From positions 1 to 16,411 of the forward strand of contig NZ_JBFIII010000070.1 of the NCBI RefSeq assembly GCF_041601295.1: a DNA stretch of 16,411 nt, read 5' to 3'. Positions within the stretch are counted from its first letter, which is position 1. Each line of letters opens with the position of its first letter. The stretch is from Immundisolibacter sp. (lineage in GTDB: Bacteria > Pseudomonadota > Gammaproteobacteria > Immundisolibacterales > Immundisolibacteraceae). A program made the position numbers and the translations under genes. A model generated the notes under the pieces. That model was given only the letters and a program-made list of their open reading frames with translations, did no database searches and was not told the DNA's origin. This document shows positions 7,324 to 14,310 of this stretch, in pieces.

Positions 7324-8682
7324 GTGAATCCAAACCCCCGTCGCTGGGACGTGGCCGCGTGCGTCGACGCCGCACCGCTCGGCTTCACGCAGATTCTGGT
7401 TGTATTACTGACGTTTGCCGTTGCGGCAAGCGATGGCCTTGACGCCCAGATCATTGGCTTCACGGCGCCGCAGATCGCGGCCGAGTTCGGGATCAGCCGG
7501 GACCAGCTTGGGCCGGTGTTCAGCGCCTCGCTATTGGGCATGGCCGGGGGAGCACTTTTATTCGGTTCGTTGGGTGACCGGCTCGGTCGACGGTACACGA
7601 TGATTGCCTGCGTGGCTGTGTTCGGGTTCGGCACTCTGCTGACACCGCTGGCACGCGGGGTGATTGACCTGACGGTGTTACGTCTGATTACCGGTTTTGG
7701 CCTGGGCGGCGCATTGCCAAACGCGGTGACGTTGGTGGCCGAGTGTGCGCCGGCGCGACAACGCGGATTGCTGGTAACGCTGATGTATATCGGATTCTCT
7801 GTCGGGGGCATGCTCGGCGGCGCGATCGCCAGTGCCCTGGTGGTGGAACATGGCTGGAGGCTCATGTTCTATATCGGCGGACTGCTGCCGCTTGGTTTGT
7901 GCCTGGTGCTGTGGGCGTTGCTGCCAGAGTCGCCGCACTTTCTGGCGCGACAGCCTGGGGGTCGATCCAGGGTCAGCGCATTGCTGCGACGGCTGGACCC
8001 CAGCGGGGACTATGCCGCGGATGATGTGTACCTAGTGCCCGAAGCCGTCGGCTCCAATACCGGTATCGGAGAGTTGTTCCGTCACCGCCGGGCGCGCAAC
8101 ACGCTGCTGCTGTGGTCGGCGTTTTTCATTAATCTGCTGGTGCTGTTTTTCCTGATGAACTGGCTGCCGACTTTGTTGGTGGAGCGGGGCTGGGCGCTGG
8201 ACAGCGCCATCCGGGTGATGGTCATGTTCAACTTCGGTGCGGTGTTTGGAGCCTTACTGCTGGCCTGGCTGTCGGCTCGCTACAACCCGCGGCGCATGTT
8301 GGCGATGTGCTTTGCCTTGGGTGGGCTCGCCATCATGGCGATCGGTCTGGGTAATGGGCAGTGGGCGGTGGTCATGACCGCCGGCCTGGCCACCGGCGTG
8401 TTTGCCGGCGCAGCCCAGGTTGGCCTGTACCCCATCACAACGCAGGCCTATCCCAGTCTGGTGCGCGCTACCGGGGTGGGTTGGGCCCAGGCCTGGGGCC
8501 GGACCGGGTCCATACTGGGTCCGCTTGCCGGCGGCTGGCTGGCCGTGCTGGAGCCGCGCTTTGTGGTGTACTTTGTCGTCTTCGGGGCGCCACTACTCGT
8601 CGCCGCGGTGGCTATCGCGGCGATGCGAGACCCACCCCCAGCCGCATTTACGAACGCATTGGATCAATCCGACGGGCCGTAA
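7324..8682 (+). CDS. MFS transporter, aromatic acid:H+ symporter (AAHS) family, second copy
   Basis: A second inner-membrane AAHS-type transporter (452 aa), homologous to the gene before it. Helix 1 carries DGLD (37-40) in place of DGFD, keeping both Asp residues; GDRLGR is at 84-89 and LITGFGLGGALPNAVTLVAE at 121-140. The late helices keep VRATGVGW and GRTGSILGP. It has a longer N-terminus (MNPNPRRWDVAACVDAAPLG) and a longer central cytoplasmic loop (about 205-250) than the first copy. The start is taken as the GTG at 7324, because AGGGAG at 7313-7318 ends 5 nt before it; a GTG at 7318 would overlap that site. It lies 39 bp before the Rieske oxygenase gene and is very likely co-transcribed with it. 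It may import the oxygenase substrate or a related acid. Confidence 0.9.
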   Translation: MNPNPRRWDVAACVDAAPLGFTQILVVLLTFAVAASDGLDAQIIGFTAPQIAAEFGISRDQLGPVFSASLLGMAGGALLFGSLGDRLGRRYTMIACVAVFGFGTLLTPLARGVIDLTVLRLITGFGLGGALPNAVTLVAECAPARQRGLLVTLMYIGFSVGGMLGGAIASALVVEHGWRLMFYIGGLLPLGLCLVLWALLPESPHFLARQPGGRSRVSALLRRLDPSGDYAADDVYLVPEAVGSNTGIGELFRHRRARNTLLLWSAFFINLLVLFFLMNWLPTLLVERGWALDSAIRVMVMFNFGAVFGALLLAWLSARYNPRRMLAMCFALGGLAIMAIGLGNGQWAVVMTAGLATGVFAGAAQVGLYPITTQAYPSLVRATGVGWAQAWGRTGSILGPLAGGWLAVLEPRFVVYFVVFGAPLLVAAVAIAAMRDPPPAAFTNALDQSDGP

Positions 8683-8721
8683 CAAGCGTGTCCGCGCCGT
8701 AGTTATCTGGAGGAGCACGTC

Positions 8722-9939
8722 ATGAAAAACCGGGATATCGATCTTGCCGCCTTGCCACGTTGGCCGGCCGCATTCAACCAGGTGCCCAAATGGGTGTTCG
8801 AGGATGCGGATGTTTTCGAGCTGGAACTCGATCGCGTTTTCAGGGGGCCACTGTGGCATCCGGTGGCCCATGACGCCGAATTACCCAACGTGGGCGATTA
8901 CAAGACGATCAAGATAGGCCGTACTCCGCTGCTGGTGATTCGCGGCGATGACGGCCAGGTGCGAGCCTTCCACAACGCCTGCACGCATCGCAGCACCAAG
9001 CTGGCGATGGCCTTTCGTGGCCACAGTGGGGATATCGAATGCCCCTACCACCGCTGGGTGTTCGACACCCGCGGCCAGCTGCGGGCCTGCCCGGGCGAGG
9101 CCGAGTTCCCGCCCGACTTCAAGCGCGCCGACTACAACCTGGCGCAGTTGCGCTGCGAGTCCTTCACCGGGTTGTGGCTGGTCAGCCTCAATGCGAACCC
9201 GCCACCGCTAATGGAGTGGATGGGTGATTTGGCGCAGCCTGTGCGGGACGCCCTGGGCACGGACGGTCGCCTGACACTGCTCGGTTACCAGAAGGTGCGC
9301 TATCAGTCGAACTGGAAGGTCTACATCGACAACGATGCCTTTCATGCACCGCTGTTGCACGCGGCGTTTCGCATGCTGCGCTGGCAGGGCGGCAGCGGCA
9401 GCCAGCGGCGTCTGCCGCAGGGCCATATGATGATTCTGTCCGAGCTGGACGCGCAGCCGACCGATGGCGGCTTGCTGCGTGACCCCAGCGTGATCGGTTA
9501 CCTCGGTGGGGACGCGCCGCGCAACAAGTCGCCCGGTCAGGCGGCGGGTTCGAGCCTGCTGGCGTTCTGGCCGCTGACGGCTGTCGCCAACCATCTGGAT
9601 ATCTTCAATATTCGCTACGCCAATCCGGTCGGGCTGGACGAGGTTGAGGTGCATTACGCGTACTTTGCCCATGCCGACGACGACGCCGACCTGGCGCGCC
9701 ATCGTCTGCGGCAGTCCTCCAACATGATCGGCCCGAGCGGTTTCGTGAGTCTCGAGGACGCCACGGTGTTCTTGCGTATTCAGCAGGCACTTGAGACCGA
9801 GCCGGGCACGACGTTCTTCCTGAAGGGCTGGCACGAGGGTGCCGACCTTGCCCGGACCAAGCAGAACGACGAGGCTCCGAATGCGCTGTGGTGGGAGCAC
9901 TATCGGCAAGTGATGTCCTTCGAGCGAGCGATCAGTTGA
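8722..9939 (+). CDS. Rieske non-heme iron aromatic ring-hydroxylating oxygenase, alpha (large) subunit
   Basis: The catalytic subunit (405 aa) of a Rieske oxygenase, which uses electrons from a reductase/ferredoxin and O2 to hydroxylate an aromatic ring or demethylate. The Rieske [2Fe-2S] site is Cys87-x-His89-x17-Cys107-x2-His110. The mononuclear iron site is DNDAFHAPLLH (203-213), giving His208 and His213 with bridging Asp205. The third ligand is probably Asp346 in SLEDATVF (343-350). APLLH resembles the ASLLH of the salicylate 5-hydroxylase/anthranilate dioxygenase group, but the segment before it is about two residues shorter than the usual EN-x-x-D-x-Y-H. The ribosome binding site GGAGGAG (8709-8715) is strong. 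Two AAHS transporters directly upstream point to an aromatic carboxylate substrate. No beta subunit, ferredoxin or reductase gene is in the window, so these must be elsewhere, or the enzyme is an alpha-only oligomer. Confidence 0.93.
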   Translation: MKNRDIDLAALPRWPAAFNQVPKWVFEDADVFELELDRVFRGPLWHPVAHDAELPNVGDYKTIKIGRTPLLVIRGDDGQVRAFHNACTHRSTKLAMAFRGHSGDIECPYHRWVFDTRGQLRACPGEAEFPPDFKRADYNLAQLRCESFTGLWLVSLNANPPPLMEWMGDLAQPVRDALGTDGRLTLLGYQKVRYQSNWKVYIDNDAFHAPLLHAAFRMLRWQGGSGSQRRLPQGHMMILSELDAQPTDGGLLRDPSVIGYLGGDAPRNKSPGQAAGSSLLAFWPLTAVANHLDIFNIRYANPVGLDEVEVHYAYFAHADDDADLARHRLRQSSNMIGPSGFVSLEDATVFLRIQQALETEPGTTFFLKGWHEGADLARTKQNDEAPNALWWEHYRQVMSFERAIS

Positions 9940-10089
9940 CAGCGGTTTGAGATCTTGGGGCTGGTGTGGCCGGAGATGTTTGGGCCGGCCGTTTAAGCAT
10001 CAAGTTGCGTGGCTGAACGGTCGATAAGCGCTACAACCCTGCCCGGTCGCCCGTTGACCGGACACGTTTGCAAGTTGCTACCGAGAGTG

Positions 10090-11298
10090 ATGGCTATGCG
10101 CACTGCCTATTTAGGCCGGCAACCAATTTTTAATGCCCAGATAAAGCCGGTCGCCTACGAGCTGCTGTACCGGTCCGGTGCCGTTGGCAGTTCAGACCAG
10201 AACGACACCCGCGCTTCGGCCAATGTTCTTATCAACGCTTTTCTGGAGATGGGTGTTCAGCGGGTGGTCGGTAAGGCCAAGGCGTTCATTCATGTAACTC
10301 CTGAAATTCTCGACGATGAGTTGTTACGCCTGTTCGACCCCAGCCAGCTCGTATTGGAGCTGATGCCGGATATAGACTTTGACGACGCATTTTTGGAGAC
10401 GGTGGACAGGCTGCGAGCGCTTGGATACGGCATCTGTGTTGATGATCTGCTGATACATGAAGGTACCGTCCCGTTGCTGGAGCGGGCACATTTTGTGAAG
10501 GTGGATATTCGCGCCGTGCCCGAGGACGAACTGGCCGGACACGTGGCCGCGCTGCGCCAGTATCCGGCCGCTCTGGTGGCTGAGAAAGTGGAAACGCACG
10601 AGCAGTTTGCCCAGTGCCAAGAGTTGGGTTTCGATCTGTACCAAGGTTACTTTTTTGCCAAGCCAAAACTGGTGGCCGGGCGTGCCATGGCGGAAGATCG
10701 CCTCAGTGTCATGCATCTGCTGGCGACCCTGCATAATCCGAATTCTGAACTGTCGGATGTGCAGACTATTATTCAGCGCAGCGTCTCGCTCAGCTACCGG
10801 TTGCTGCGTTACGTTAATTCGGCGGCCTTCTACCTGACGCGCGAGATCAATTCCATTGCGCAAGCCACGGTAATGCTTGGCCAGCGCCGAATACGAGACA
10901 TGGCGACGCTGATGGCTCTGACCGGCATGGACGACAAACCCCAGGAGCTGACGCGTACTGCGCTGGCCCGTGCCAGGCTTTGCTCCCAGTTGGCGCCGAT
11001 AGGGCGCGGCAATGCCGATATCGGATTTACGGTTGGACTATTTTCCGCGCTGGACGCGTTACTGGATAAGCCGCTGGAACAGCTTCTGGACGGAATGCCT
11101 TTATCGGAGGAGGTGCGGCGCGCGCTGCTGGAGCATCACGGGCCATTCGGCCAGATACTGGCAGTCACAATAGCCTTGGAGCAGGGCGATTACGATAGTC
11201 CCTTGCTTGATGCTCTTGAACCAAAACCGAGTGAACGCGCCTATCTGGAAGCCGCCGACTGGGCAAGTGAAGCAGTTGCCGAGATGCTGGCCGCTTGA
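10090..11298 (+). CDS. EAL-HDOD domain signalling protein with degenerate EAL domain
   Basis: A cytosolic 402-aa protein of the EAL-HDOD (YuxH-like) class. The N-terminal EAL-like domain (about 1-195) begins with the typical RQPIFNAQIKPVAYELLYR. It keeps Glu24 (YELLYR), Asp118-Asp119 (VDDLLI, replacing DDFGTG), Lys137, Glu165 in EKVET and Gln185 in YQGYFFAKP. The usual metal-binding Asn is replaced (FIHVT, 67-71) and the second Glu of the ELTE motif is Pro (LELMP). c-di-GMP hydrolysis is therefore unlikely; binding or a purely regulatory role fits better. The HDOD domain (about 200-390) shows LLRYVNSAAFYL (238-249), and its metal-site His/Asp pair is absent, as usual for HDOD. The start is ATG 10090 (MAMRTAYLGRQ); ATG 10096 is an alternative with GAGAG 8 nt upstream. 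A GTG at 10009 would add a non-conserved tail. Partners are unknown. Confidence 0.9.
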   Translation: MAMRTAYLGRQPIFNAQIKPVAYELLYRSGAVGSSDQNDTRASANVLINAFLEMGVQRVVGKAKAFIHVTPEILDDELLRLFDPSQLVLELMPDIDFDDAFLETVDRLRALGYGICVDDLLIHEGTVPLLERAHFVKVDIRAVPEDELAGHVAALRQYPAALVAEKVETHEQFAQCQELGFDLYQGYFFAKPKLVAGRAMAEDRLSVMHLLATLHNPNSELSDVQTIIQRSVSLSYRLLRYVNSAAFYLTREINSIAQATVMLGQRRIRDMATLMALTGMDDKPQELTRTALARARLCSQLAPIGRGNADIGFTVGLFSALDALLDKPLEQLLDGMPLSEEVRRALLEHHGPFGQILAVTIALEQGDYDSPLLDALEPKPSERAYLEAADWASEAVAEMLAA

Positions 11299-11378
11299 GC
11301 GGTTGGCACTTGCCTGTCGCGAGCCGCGAGCTTGCCCCGGGTTCTCATTCCATGACTGAGTTCGGTTCCATAGGTCTA

Positions 11379-11407
11379 TTGTTTTAATGTTATTGCTTGA
11401 CTATAGT
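11379..11407 (+). promoter_or_regulatory. Sigma70-like promoter for the H-NS-family gene
   Basis: TTGTTT (-35, 11379-11384) and TATAGT (-10, 11402-11407; 5 of 6 consensus) are separated by exactly 17 bp, in a locally AT-rich stretch. The inferred leader is about 35-40 nt before the ATG at 11451, with AGGAG at 11435-11439 as ribosome binding site. The rest of the gap 11299-11378 shows nothing clear. Confidence 0.55.
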
Positions 11408-11450
11408 TGGACGTTCGTTTTTTCTGTGACATTTAGGAGAGTGCCGAAAA

Positions 11451-11765
11451 ATGGCCGTCAATCTAACTAATTCCTCCCTTGGGGAATTGCATCAGATAAT
11501 CGCCGACGCCAAGGTCATGCTGGATAAGCGCCAGCGAGAGCAGCGAGCTGAAGTTGTGGCTCAAATGCGTAAACTGGCCGCCACAGTGGGTCTGGATTTC
11601 GAGATTGTTGCCGGTGGTGAGCGAAAGAAGAGCCGCGCGTCGGCTGCTCCCAAGTACCGCAATCCTGCCAATGCGGCACAGACCTGGAATGGTCGGGGTC
11701 CGAAGCCGAAGTGGTTCAAGGAAGCCATTGCCAAAGGCAAGACGCCAGCACAGCTGGCGATCTAA
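11451..11765 (+). CDS. H-NS family nucleoid-associated protein
   Basis: A 104-aa DNA-binding protein of the H-NS histone family (HvrA/XrvA-like). The N-terminal part (about 5-50) is a charged helix/coiled-coil expected to dimerise and oligomerise. The linker (55-67) is basic. The C-terminal domain carries YRNP (69-72) and the core TWNGRGPKPKW (78-88), whose Arg-Gly-Pro loop inserts into the minor groove of AT-rich DNA. Such proteins silence horizontally acquired or AT-rich genes and shape the nucleoid. Length and motif order match small single-domain-pair family members. AGGAG lies 11 nt before the ATG, a rather long spacing. The gene appears monocistronic, with its own promoter upstream and an intrinsic terminator downstream, which suits an abundant protein. 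Confidence 0.92.
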   Translation: MAVNLTNSSLGELHQIIADAKVMLDKRQREQRAEVVAQMRKLAATVGLDFEIVAGGERKKSRASAAPKYRNPANAAQTWNGRGPKPKWFKEAIAKGKTPAQLAI

Positions 11766-11832
11766 AAATAAGTCAGGCCGGGCCGGTGCCGGCCAACAGT
11801 TGCCTGTAGGTGAATTAAGGGTCTGAATAGAG

Positions 11833-11865
11833 CCGTCGCGATGTTCCGTCGCGGCGGTTTTTTTT
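11833..11865 (+). terminator. Rho-independent terminator after the H-NS-family gene
   Basis: A 9-bp stem CCGTCGCGA / TCGCGGCGG (one G-U pair) with a 7-nt loop is followed directly by eight T (11858-11865). It begins 68 nt after the H-NS-family stop. A smaller GC hairpin, GGCCG-GTGC-CGGCC (11781-11794), precedes it in the 3' untranslated region and has no T-tract. Confidence 0.88.
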
Positions 11866-11896
11866 GGCTGGCGCGCCTGGCAGTCCTGCGGACGCG

Positions 11897-11951
11897 ATCC
11901 CCAGGATTGTGGGGATAATGGATCGGGGTGCCCACAGCGTACCCCGCTGTG
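11897..11951. repeat. Two adjacent inverted repeats upstream of hslR
   Basis: ATCCCC / GGGGAT (11897-11902 and 11911-11916, 8-nt loop) is followed by a perfect CACAGCG / CGCTGTG stem (11933-11939 and 11945-11951, 5-nt loop). Neither has a T-tract. The first repeat also contains TTATCCCCA on the minus strand (11918-11910), one mismatch from a DnaA box. They lie between the terminator and hslR and could be part of an hslR leader RNA, a small RNA or protein-binding sites. I see no coding gene in 11766-12046. Confidence 0.35.
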
Positions 11952-12046
11952 TCTGGCCGCCTTGGTAGGCTGTGGCGGTCTTTCCCAGGCCCTGGCGGGT
12001 GGGCCATCCGCTTACAGGATCACCAGGCTGATACCTGAGTTGAGGA

Positions 12047-12448
12047 ATGGAAAAAAACTCAGTTTCCGAGGGCGTGGCAATCAGGCTGGACAAATGGCTG
12101 TGGGTCAGTCGTTTGTACCGTACTCGGACGCTGGCAGCACAAGCGGTGAGTGGCGGCAAGGTGCGTGTCAACAGCCAGCCGGTAAAGCCAGCCCGCGTGC
12201 TGCGCTTGGGAGATGAAATCAGCTTGCACAGGGGCGATGAATCAATAACCGTGGTGGTGCGGGGTAGCGTCGGGCAGCGCGTGCCGGCCAAGGCTGTATC
12301 AGCACTCTATGAGGAGACCGCAGACAGCATCGCGGCGCGCCTGGCTGCGCGCGAACGACATGCTTTGACGGGCTGGTCAGGCTTTACAGGGAAAGGCCGA
12401 CCGACCAAGCGGGATCGCCGAGCGTTGGAGAATCTGACGAAGCCCTGA
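12047..12448 (+). CDS. hslR: Ribosome-associated heat shock protein Hsp15 (S4 domain)
   Basis: A 133-aa basic RNA-binding protein, the same length as E. coli Hsp15. The S4 domain spans about 11-70 and begins with the diagnostic IRLDKWLWVSRLYRTRTLA (12-30), followed by GGKVRVN (37-42) and LRLGDEISL (52-60). The C-terminal tail is Arg/Lys-rich. Hsp15 binds free 50S subunits carrying a stalled nascent chain with tRNA and helps recycle them; it is heat-induced in E. coli. The ATG at 12047 has a GAGG only 1 nt upstream (12042-12045), too close to work well, so another start such as the GTG at codon 10, or use of the CTGAG at 12035-12039, is possible. No heat-shock (sigma32) promoter is visible by eye. 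It is convergent with the DUF1820 gene. Confidence 0.93.
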   Translation: MEKNSVSEGVAIRLDKWLWVSRLYRTRTLAAQAVSGGKVRVNSQPVKPARVLRLGDEISLHRGDESITVVVRGSVGQRVPAKAVSALYEETADSIAARLAARERHALTGWSGFTGKGRPTKRDRRALENLTKP

Positions 12449-12481
12449 GGTCGACTTTGACAGGCGTGGATGGTTGCGTCA

Positions 12482-12510
12482 AACCCGGCGGTTCTCGGGC
12501 AACCCGGCGG
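12482..12510. repeat. Short direct repeat between convergent genes
   Basis: The 10-mer AACCCGGCGG occurs at 12482-12491 and 12501-12510 in the 77-bp gap between the convergent hslR and DUF1820 genes. No terminator with a T-tract is visible in the gap. It may be chance in GC-rich DNA. Confidence 0.3.
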
Positions 12511-12525
12511 GGTGGCGAGCGGTAA

Positions 12526-12879
12526 TCAATCCTTTCCCCGACCGCCGGGGCTGCTGGGCGTGTAGATAGGCGAGGGCAGGTACGCCACTTTGGCATCGTC
12601 CGATAGATTGCTTATCTTGTTTACGCCTTCTCTATCCACCTCGTCGATGCGCACTACGGCGTGCATGGGAATAAACGTAGTTTTAACGTGTTCGAATTCC
12701 GCTTTCAGGCGTTCTTCGGATGGGTCTATGACCAGGCTGCTTTTCTCGCCGAAGACAAAGCCGGCCACTTCAATAAAGCCGAACATGCTGCCCTGACTCA
12801 CCTCGCGGGCGTGAAGTTCGTAGAGCTTGCCCTGATTGTGGAAGCTCACTTTGTAAATTGGCTTTTTCTTGACGGGCAT
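12526..12879 (-). CDS. DUF1820 family protein
   Basis: A 117-aa protein of unknown function that matches the DUF1820 pattern of Gammaproteobacteria. The recognisable segments are PIYKVSFHNQGKLYELHAREV (start of domain, about 7-27), GFIEVAGFVFGEKS (34-47), VIDPSEERLKAEF (50-62) and FIPMHAVVRIDEVDREG (69-85). The tail (about 100-117) is Pro/Gly/Ser-rich and variable. There is no signal peptide or membrane segment. The start is ATG 12879. It lies 57 bp downstream of the YigB-like phosphatase on the same strand, and a TATACT -10-like sequence (12915-12910) lies 31 nt before the ATG, so it may have its own promoter. Function is unknown. Confidence 0.9.
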   Translation of the reverse strand: MPVKKKPIYKVSFHNQGKLYELHAREVSQGSMFGFIEVAGFVFGEKSSLVIDPSEERLKAEFEHVKTTFIPMHAVVRIDEVDREGVNKISNLSDDAKVAYLPSPIYTPSSPGGRGKD

Positions 12880-12928
12880 GAGTACATCCAGCGTGTTTGG
12901 TGGTGGGCAAGTATAAGGGCCATGCAGT

Positions 12929-12946
12929 GGGCGCCATCAGGCGCCC
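12929..12946 (-). repeat. Stem-loop with the HAD gene stop codon in its loop
   Basis: A perfect 7-bp GC stem GGGCGCC / GGCGCCC encloses a 4-nt loop. In the minus-strand RNA the loop is UGAU, which contains the stop codon of the YigB-like gene. No T-tract follows, so it is not a standard terminator. It could stabilise the upstream message or limit read-through into the DUF1820 gene. Confidence 0.5.
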
Positions 12947-13647
12947 GGAACGATATGCCAGCGCAGCAGCAGTTCGCGCAGCCCGTGTAAATCCGCAACT
13001 TCGGCATCGGCACGTGGCCCGCCGGGCCACGCCAGGGCATCACGATTCACCCACACGGTGCGCATGCCGGCGGCGCGTGCGCCGATGACGTCACGCTGGG
13101 GATCGTCGCCCACGTGCAGTACCTGCTCCACTGGCACGCCTGCGGCTGCACTGGCCGCCTCGAAGATCGCCGGGTGTGGCTTGGCGACGCCCACGCTGTG
13201 TGCGGATACGCAAAAGCGCAGCAGGCCGCCGAGGCCGATGCGGGCAATATCTGCGTTGCCGTTGGTGAGGCCCCCCAAGGTCAGTTGAGCGGCCAGCTCA
13301 GTAAGCACTGGCAGCACATCAGCGAACAGTTCCACCTCGTTTCGCGCCTGCCACATCACGGCAAATGCCCCTTCGGCCGCGTCCCGCCCGTAACCGCAGT
13401 GTTGCGCTGCCAGCGCCAGCGATTCACGGCGCAGGGCGCCCAGATCGTGGGCCAGCTCCGGTCGCTGTTGCAACAGGCCATCTCGCAGCTCGCGCAGGTC
13501 GGCCGGTGAATAGCGCTCGGGCAAGCGCGGGTAATGCTCGGCCAGCCAGGCATGCATACGCTGCTCCGCGCGCTCGATGACCGGGTCGATGGCCCACAGG
13601 GTGTCGTCCAGATCAAAGGTTATGGCGAGAATCGGCGGCGCGGGCAT
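12937..13647 (-). CDS. HAD-family phosphatase, YigB-like
   Basis: A cytosolic HAD hydrolase of 236 aa, similar in length and layout to E. coli YigB (238 aa), which dephosphorylates FMN and the riboflavin precursor 5-amino-6-(5-phosphoribitylamino)uracil. Motif I is FDLDDTLW (11-18) with nucleophile Asp12 and acid Asp14. Motif II is LTNGN (127-131), motif III Lys156 in AKPHP, and motif IV GDDPQRDV (180-187). An alpha-helical cap lies between motifs I and II (about 20-110), with the YigB-like ALRRESLALA segment. The start is ATG 13647 (MPAPPILAITFDLDDTL); the frame is open to 13695, but those residues do not fit the family. Upstream it is divergent from the AhpD-like gene with a 90-bp gap. DUF1820 follows on the same strand. 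A riboflavin-pathway role is inferred from similarity only. Confidence 0.87.
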   Translation of the reverse strand: MPAPPILAITFDLDDTLWAIDPVIERAEQRMHAWLAEHYPRLPERYSPADLRELRDGLLQQRPELAHDLGALRRESLALAAQHCGYGRDAAEGAFAVMWQARNEVELFADVLPVLTELAAQLTLGGLTNGNADIARIGLGGLLRFCVSAHSVGVAKPHPAIFEAASAAAGVPVEQVLHVGDDPQRDVIGARAAGMRTVWVNRDALAWPGGPRADAEVADLHGLRELLLRWHIVPGA

Positions 13648-13737
13648 GGCACTTGATTGGTTGAGGTGCACCGCACAAGATGGCGCCGTGTGCATCTATT
13701 TTCAAGCCGGCCTGCCGTCGGCGTTTTGGGAGGAGAC

Positions 13738-14310
13738 ATGGCAAACGACAAACTGATGGCGCTGGACCTGGCCGAACCGACCCCACTGCCGAAGGAACTG
13801 GCGACCCAGTACGCGGCGGCCAAGCAGCGGTTGGGTTTTGTGCCCAATGTGCTGCGCGGCTATGCGCATGCGCCTGACCGGCTGGCCAATTTCATCGCCA
13901 TGCGCGATGGCCTGATGGCGAGCGACTCGGGCCTGACCAAGGCGGAGCGGGAAATGATCGCGGTCGTGGTGTCGTCCCTTAACCGCTGCCACTATTGCCT
14001 GGCCAGCCACGGCGCCACGCTGCGCCGGTTAACGGGCGATCCGGCACTGGCCGATATGCTGGCCATGAATTTTCGCGCCGCGCCGCTGGATGGGCGCCAA
14101 CGCGCCATGCTGGAGTTCGTCGAGCGCCTCACGCAGGCGCCCGAGTGCATCGAGGACGCCGACCGTGACCTGCTGCGCGAACAGGGCTTCAGCGAACGCG
14201 ACATCTGGGACATGGCCGAGGTGACGGCGTTTTTCAACATGACCAACCGCCTGGCGGCCGCCACCGGCATGGAGCCCAACCGCGAGTACTACGACCTGCA
14301 CCGCCGATGA
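13738..14310 (+). CDS. Peroxidase-related protein, AhpD/carboxymuconolactone decarboxylase-like
   Basis: A 190-aa all-helical protein of the AhpD-like superfamily, peroxidase-related (TIGR01926-like) subgroup. The active-site pattern is present: Glu70/Glu72 in TKAEREM, then Cys84-H-Y-Cys87-x3-His91 (RCHYCLASH). The family opening RLGFVPNVLRGYAHAPD (31-47) is also clear. In AhpD the two Cys form the peroxidatic/resolving pair with His as proton relay. Substrate and electron donor are unknown here. The start is ATG 13738 with the strong site GGGAGGAG ending just upstream; the open frame from 13657 lacks one. The stop overlaps the next start by 4 bp (ATGA), so the product is translationally coupled to the quinone oxidoreductase, suggesting a joint role in redox stress or quinone/aromatic metabolism. 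It is divergent from the HAD gene. Confidence 0.9.
   Translation: MANDKLMALDLAEPTPLPKELATQYAAAKQRLGFVPNVLRGYAHAPDRLANFIAMRDGLMASDSGLTKAEREMIAVVVSSLNRCHYCLASHGATLRRLTGDPALADMLAMNFRAAPLDGRQRAMLEFVERLTQAPECIEDADRDLLREQGFSERDIWDMAEVTAFFNMTNRLAAATGMEPNREYYDLHRR

Noticed and set aside
7145..7327. Possible 60-aa gene between the two MFS genes
   Set aside because: No ribosome binding site, no recognisable sequence, and it covers a hairpin and the ribosome binding site of the next gene.
5911..8682. Recent exact duplication of the two MFS genes
   Set aside because: The proteins share motifs but differ widely in sequence, N-terminus and central loop, so any duplication is ancient or they were acquired separately.
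11762..12007. Possible 81-aa minus-strand gene between the H-NS-family gene and hslR
   Set aside because: Basic, Pro/Arg-rich translation across the terminator and hairpins; no codon bias or domain supports it.
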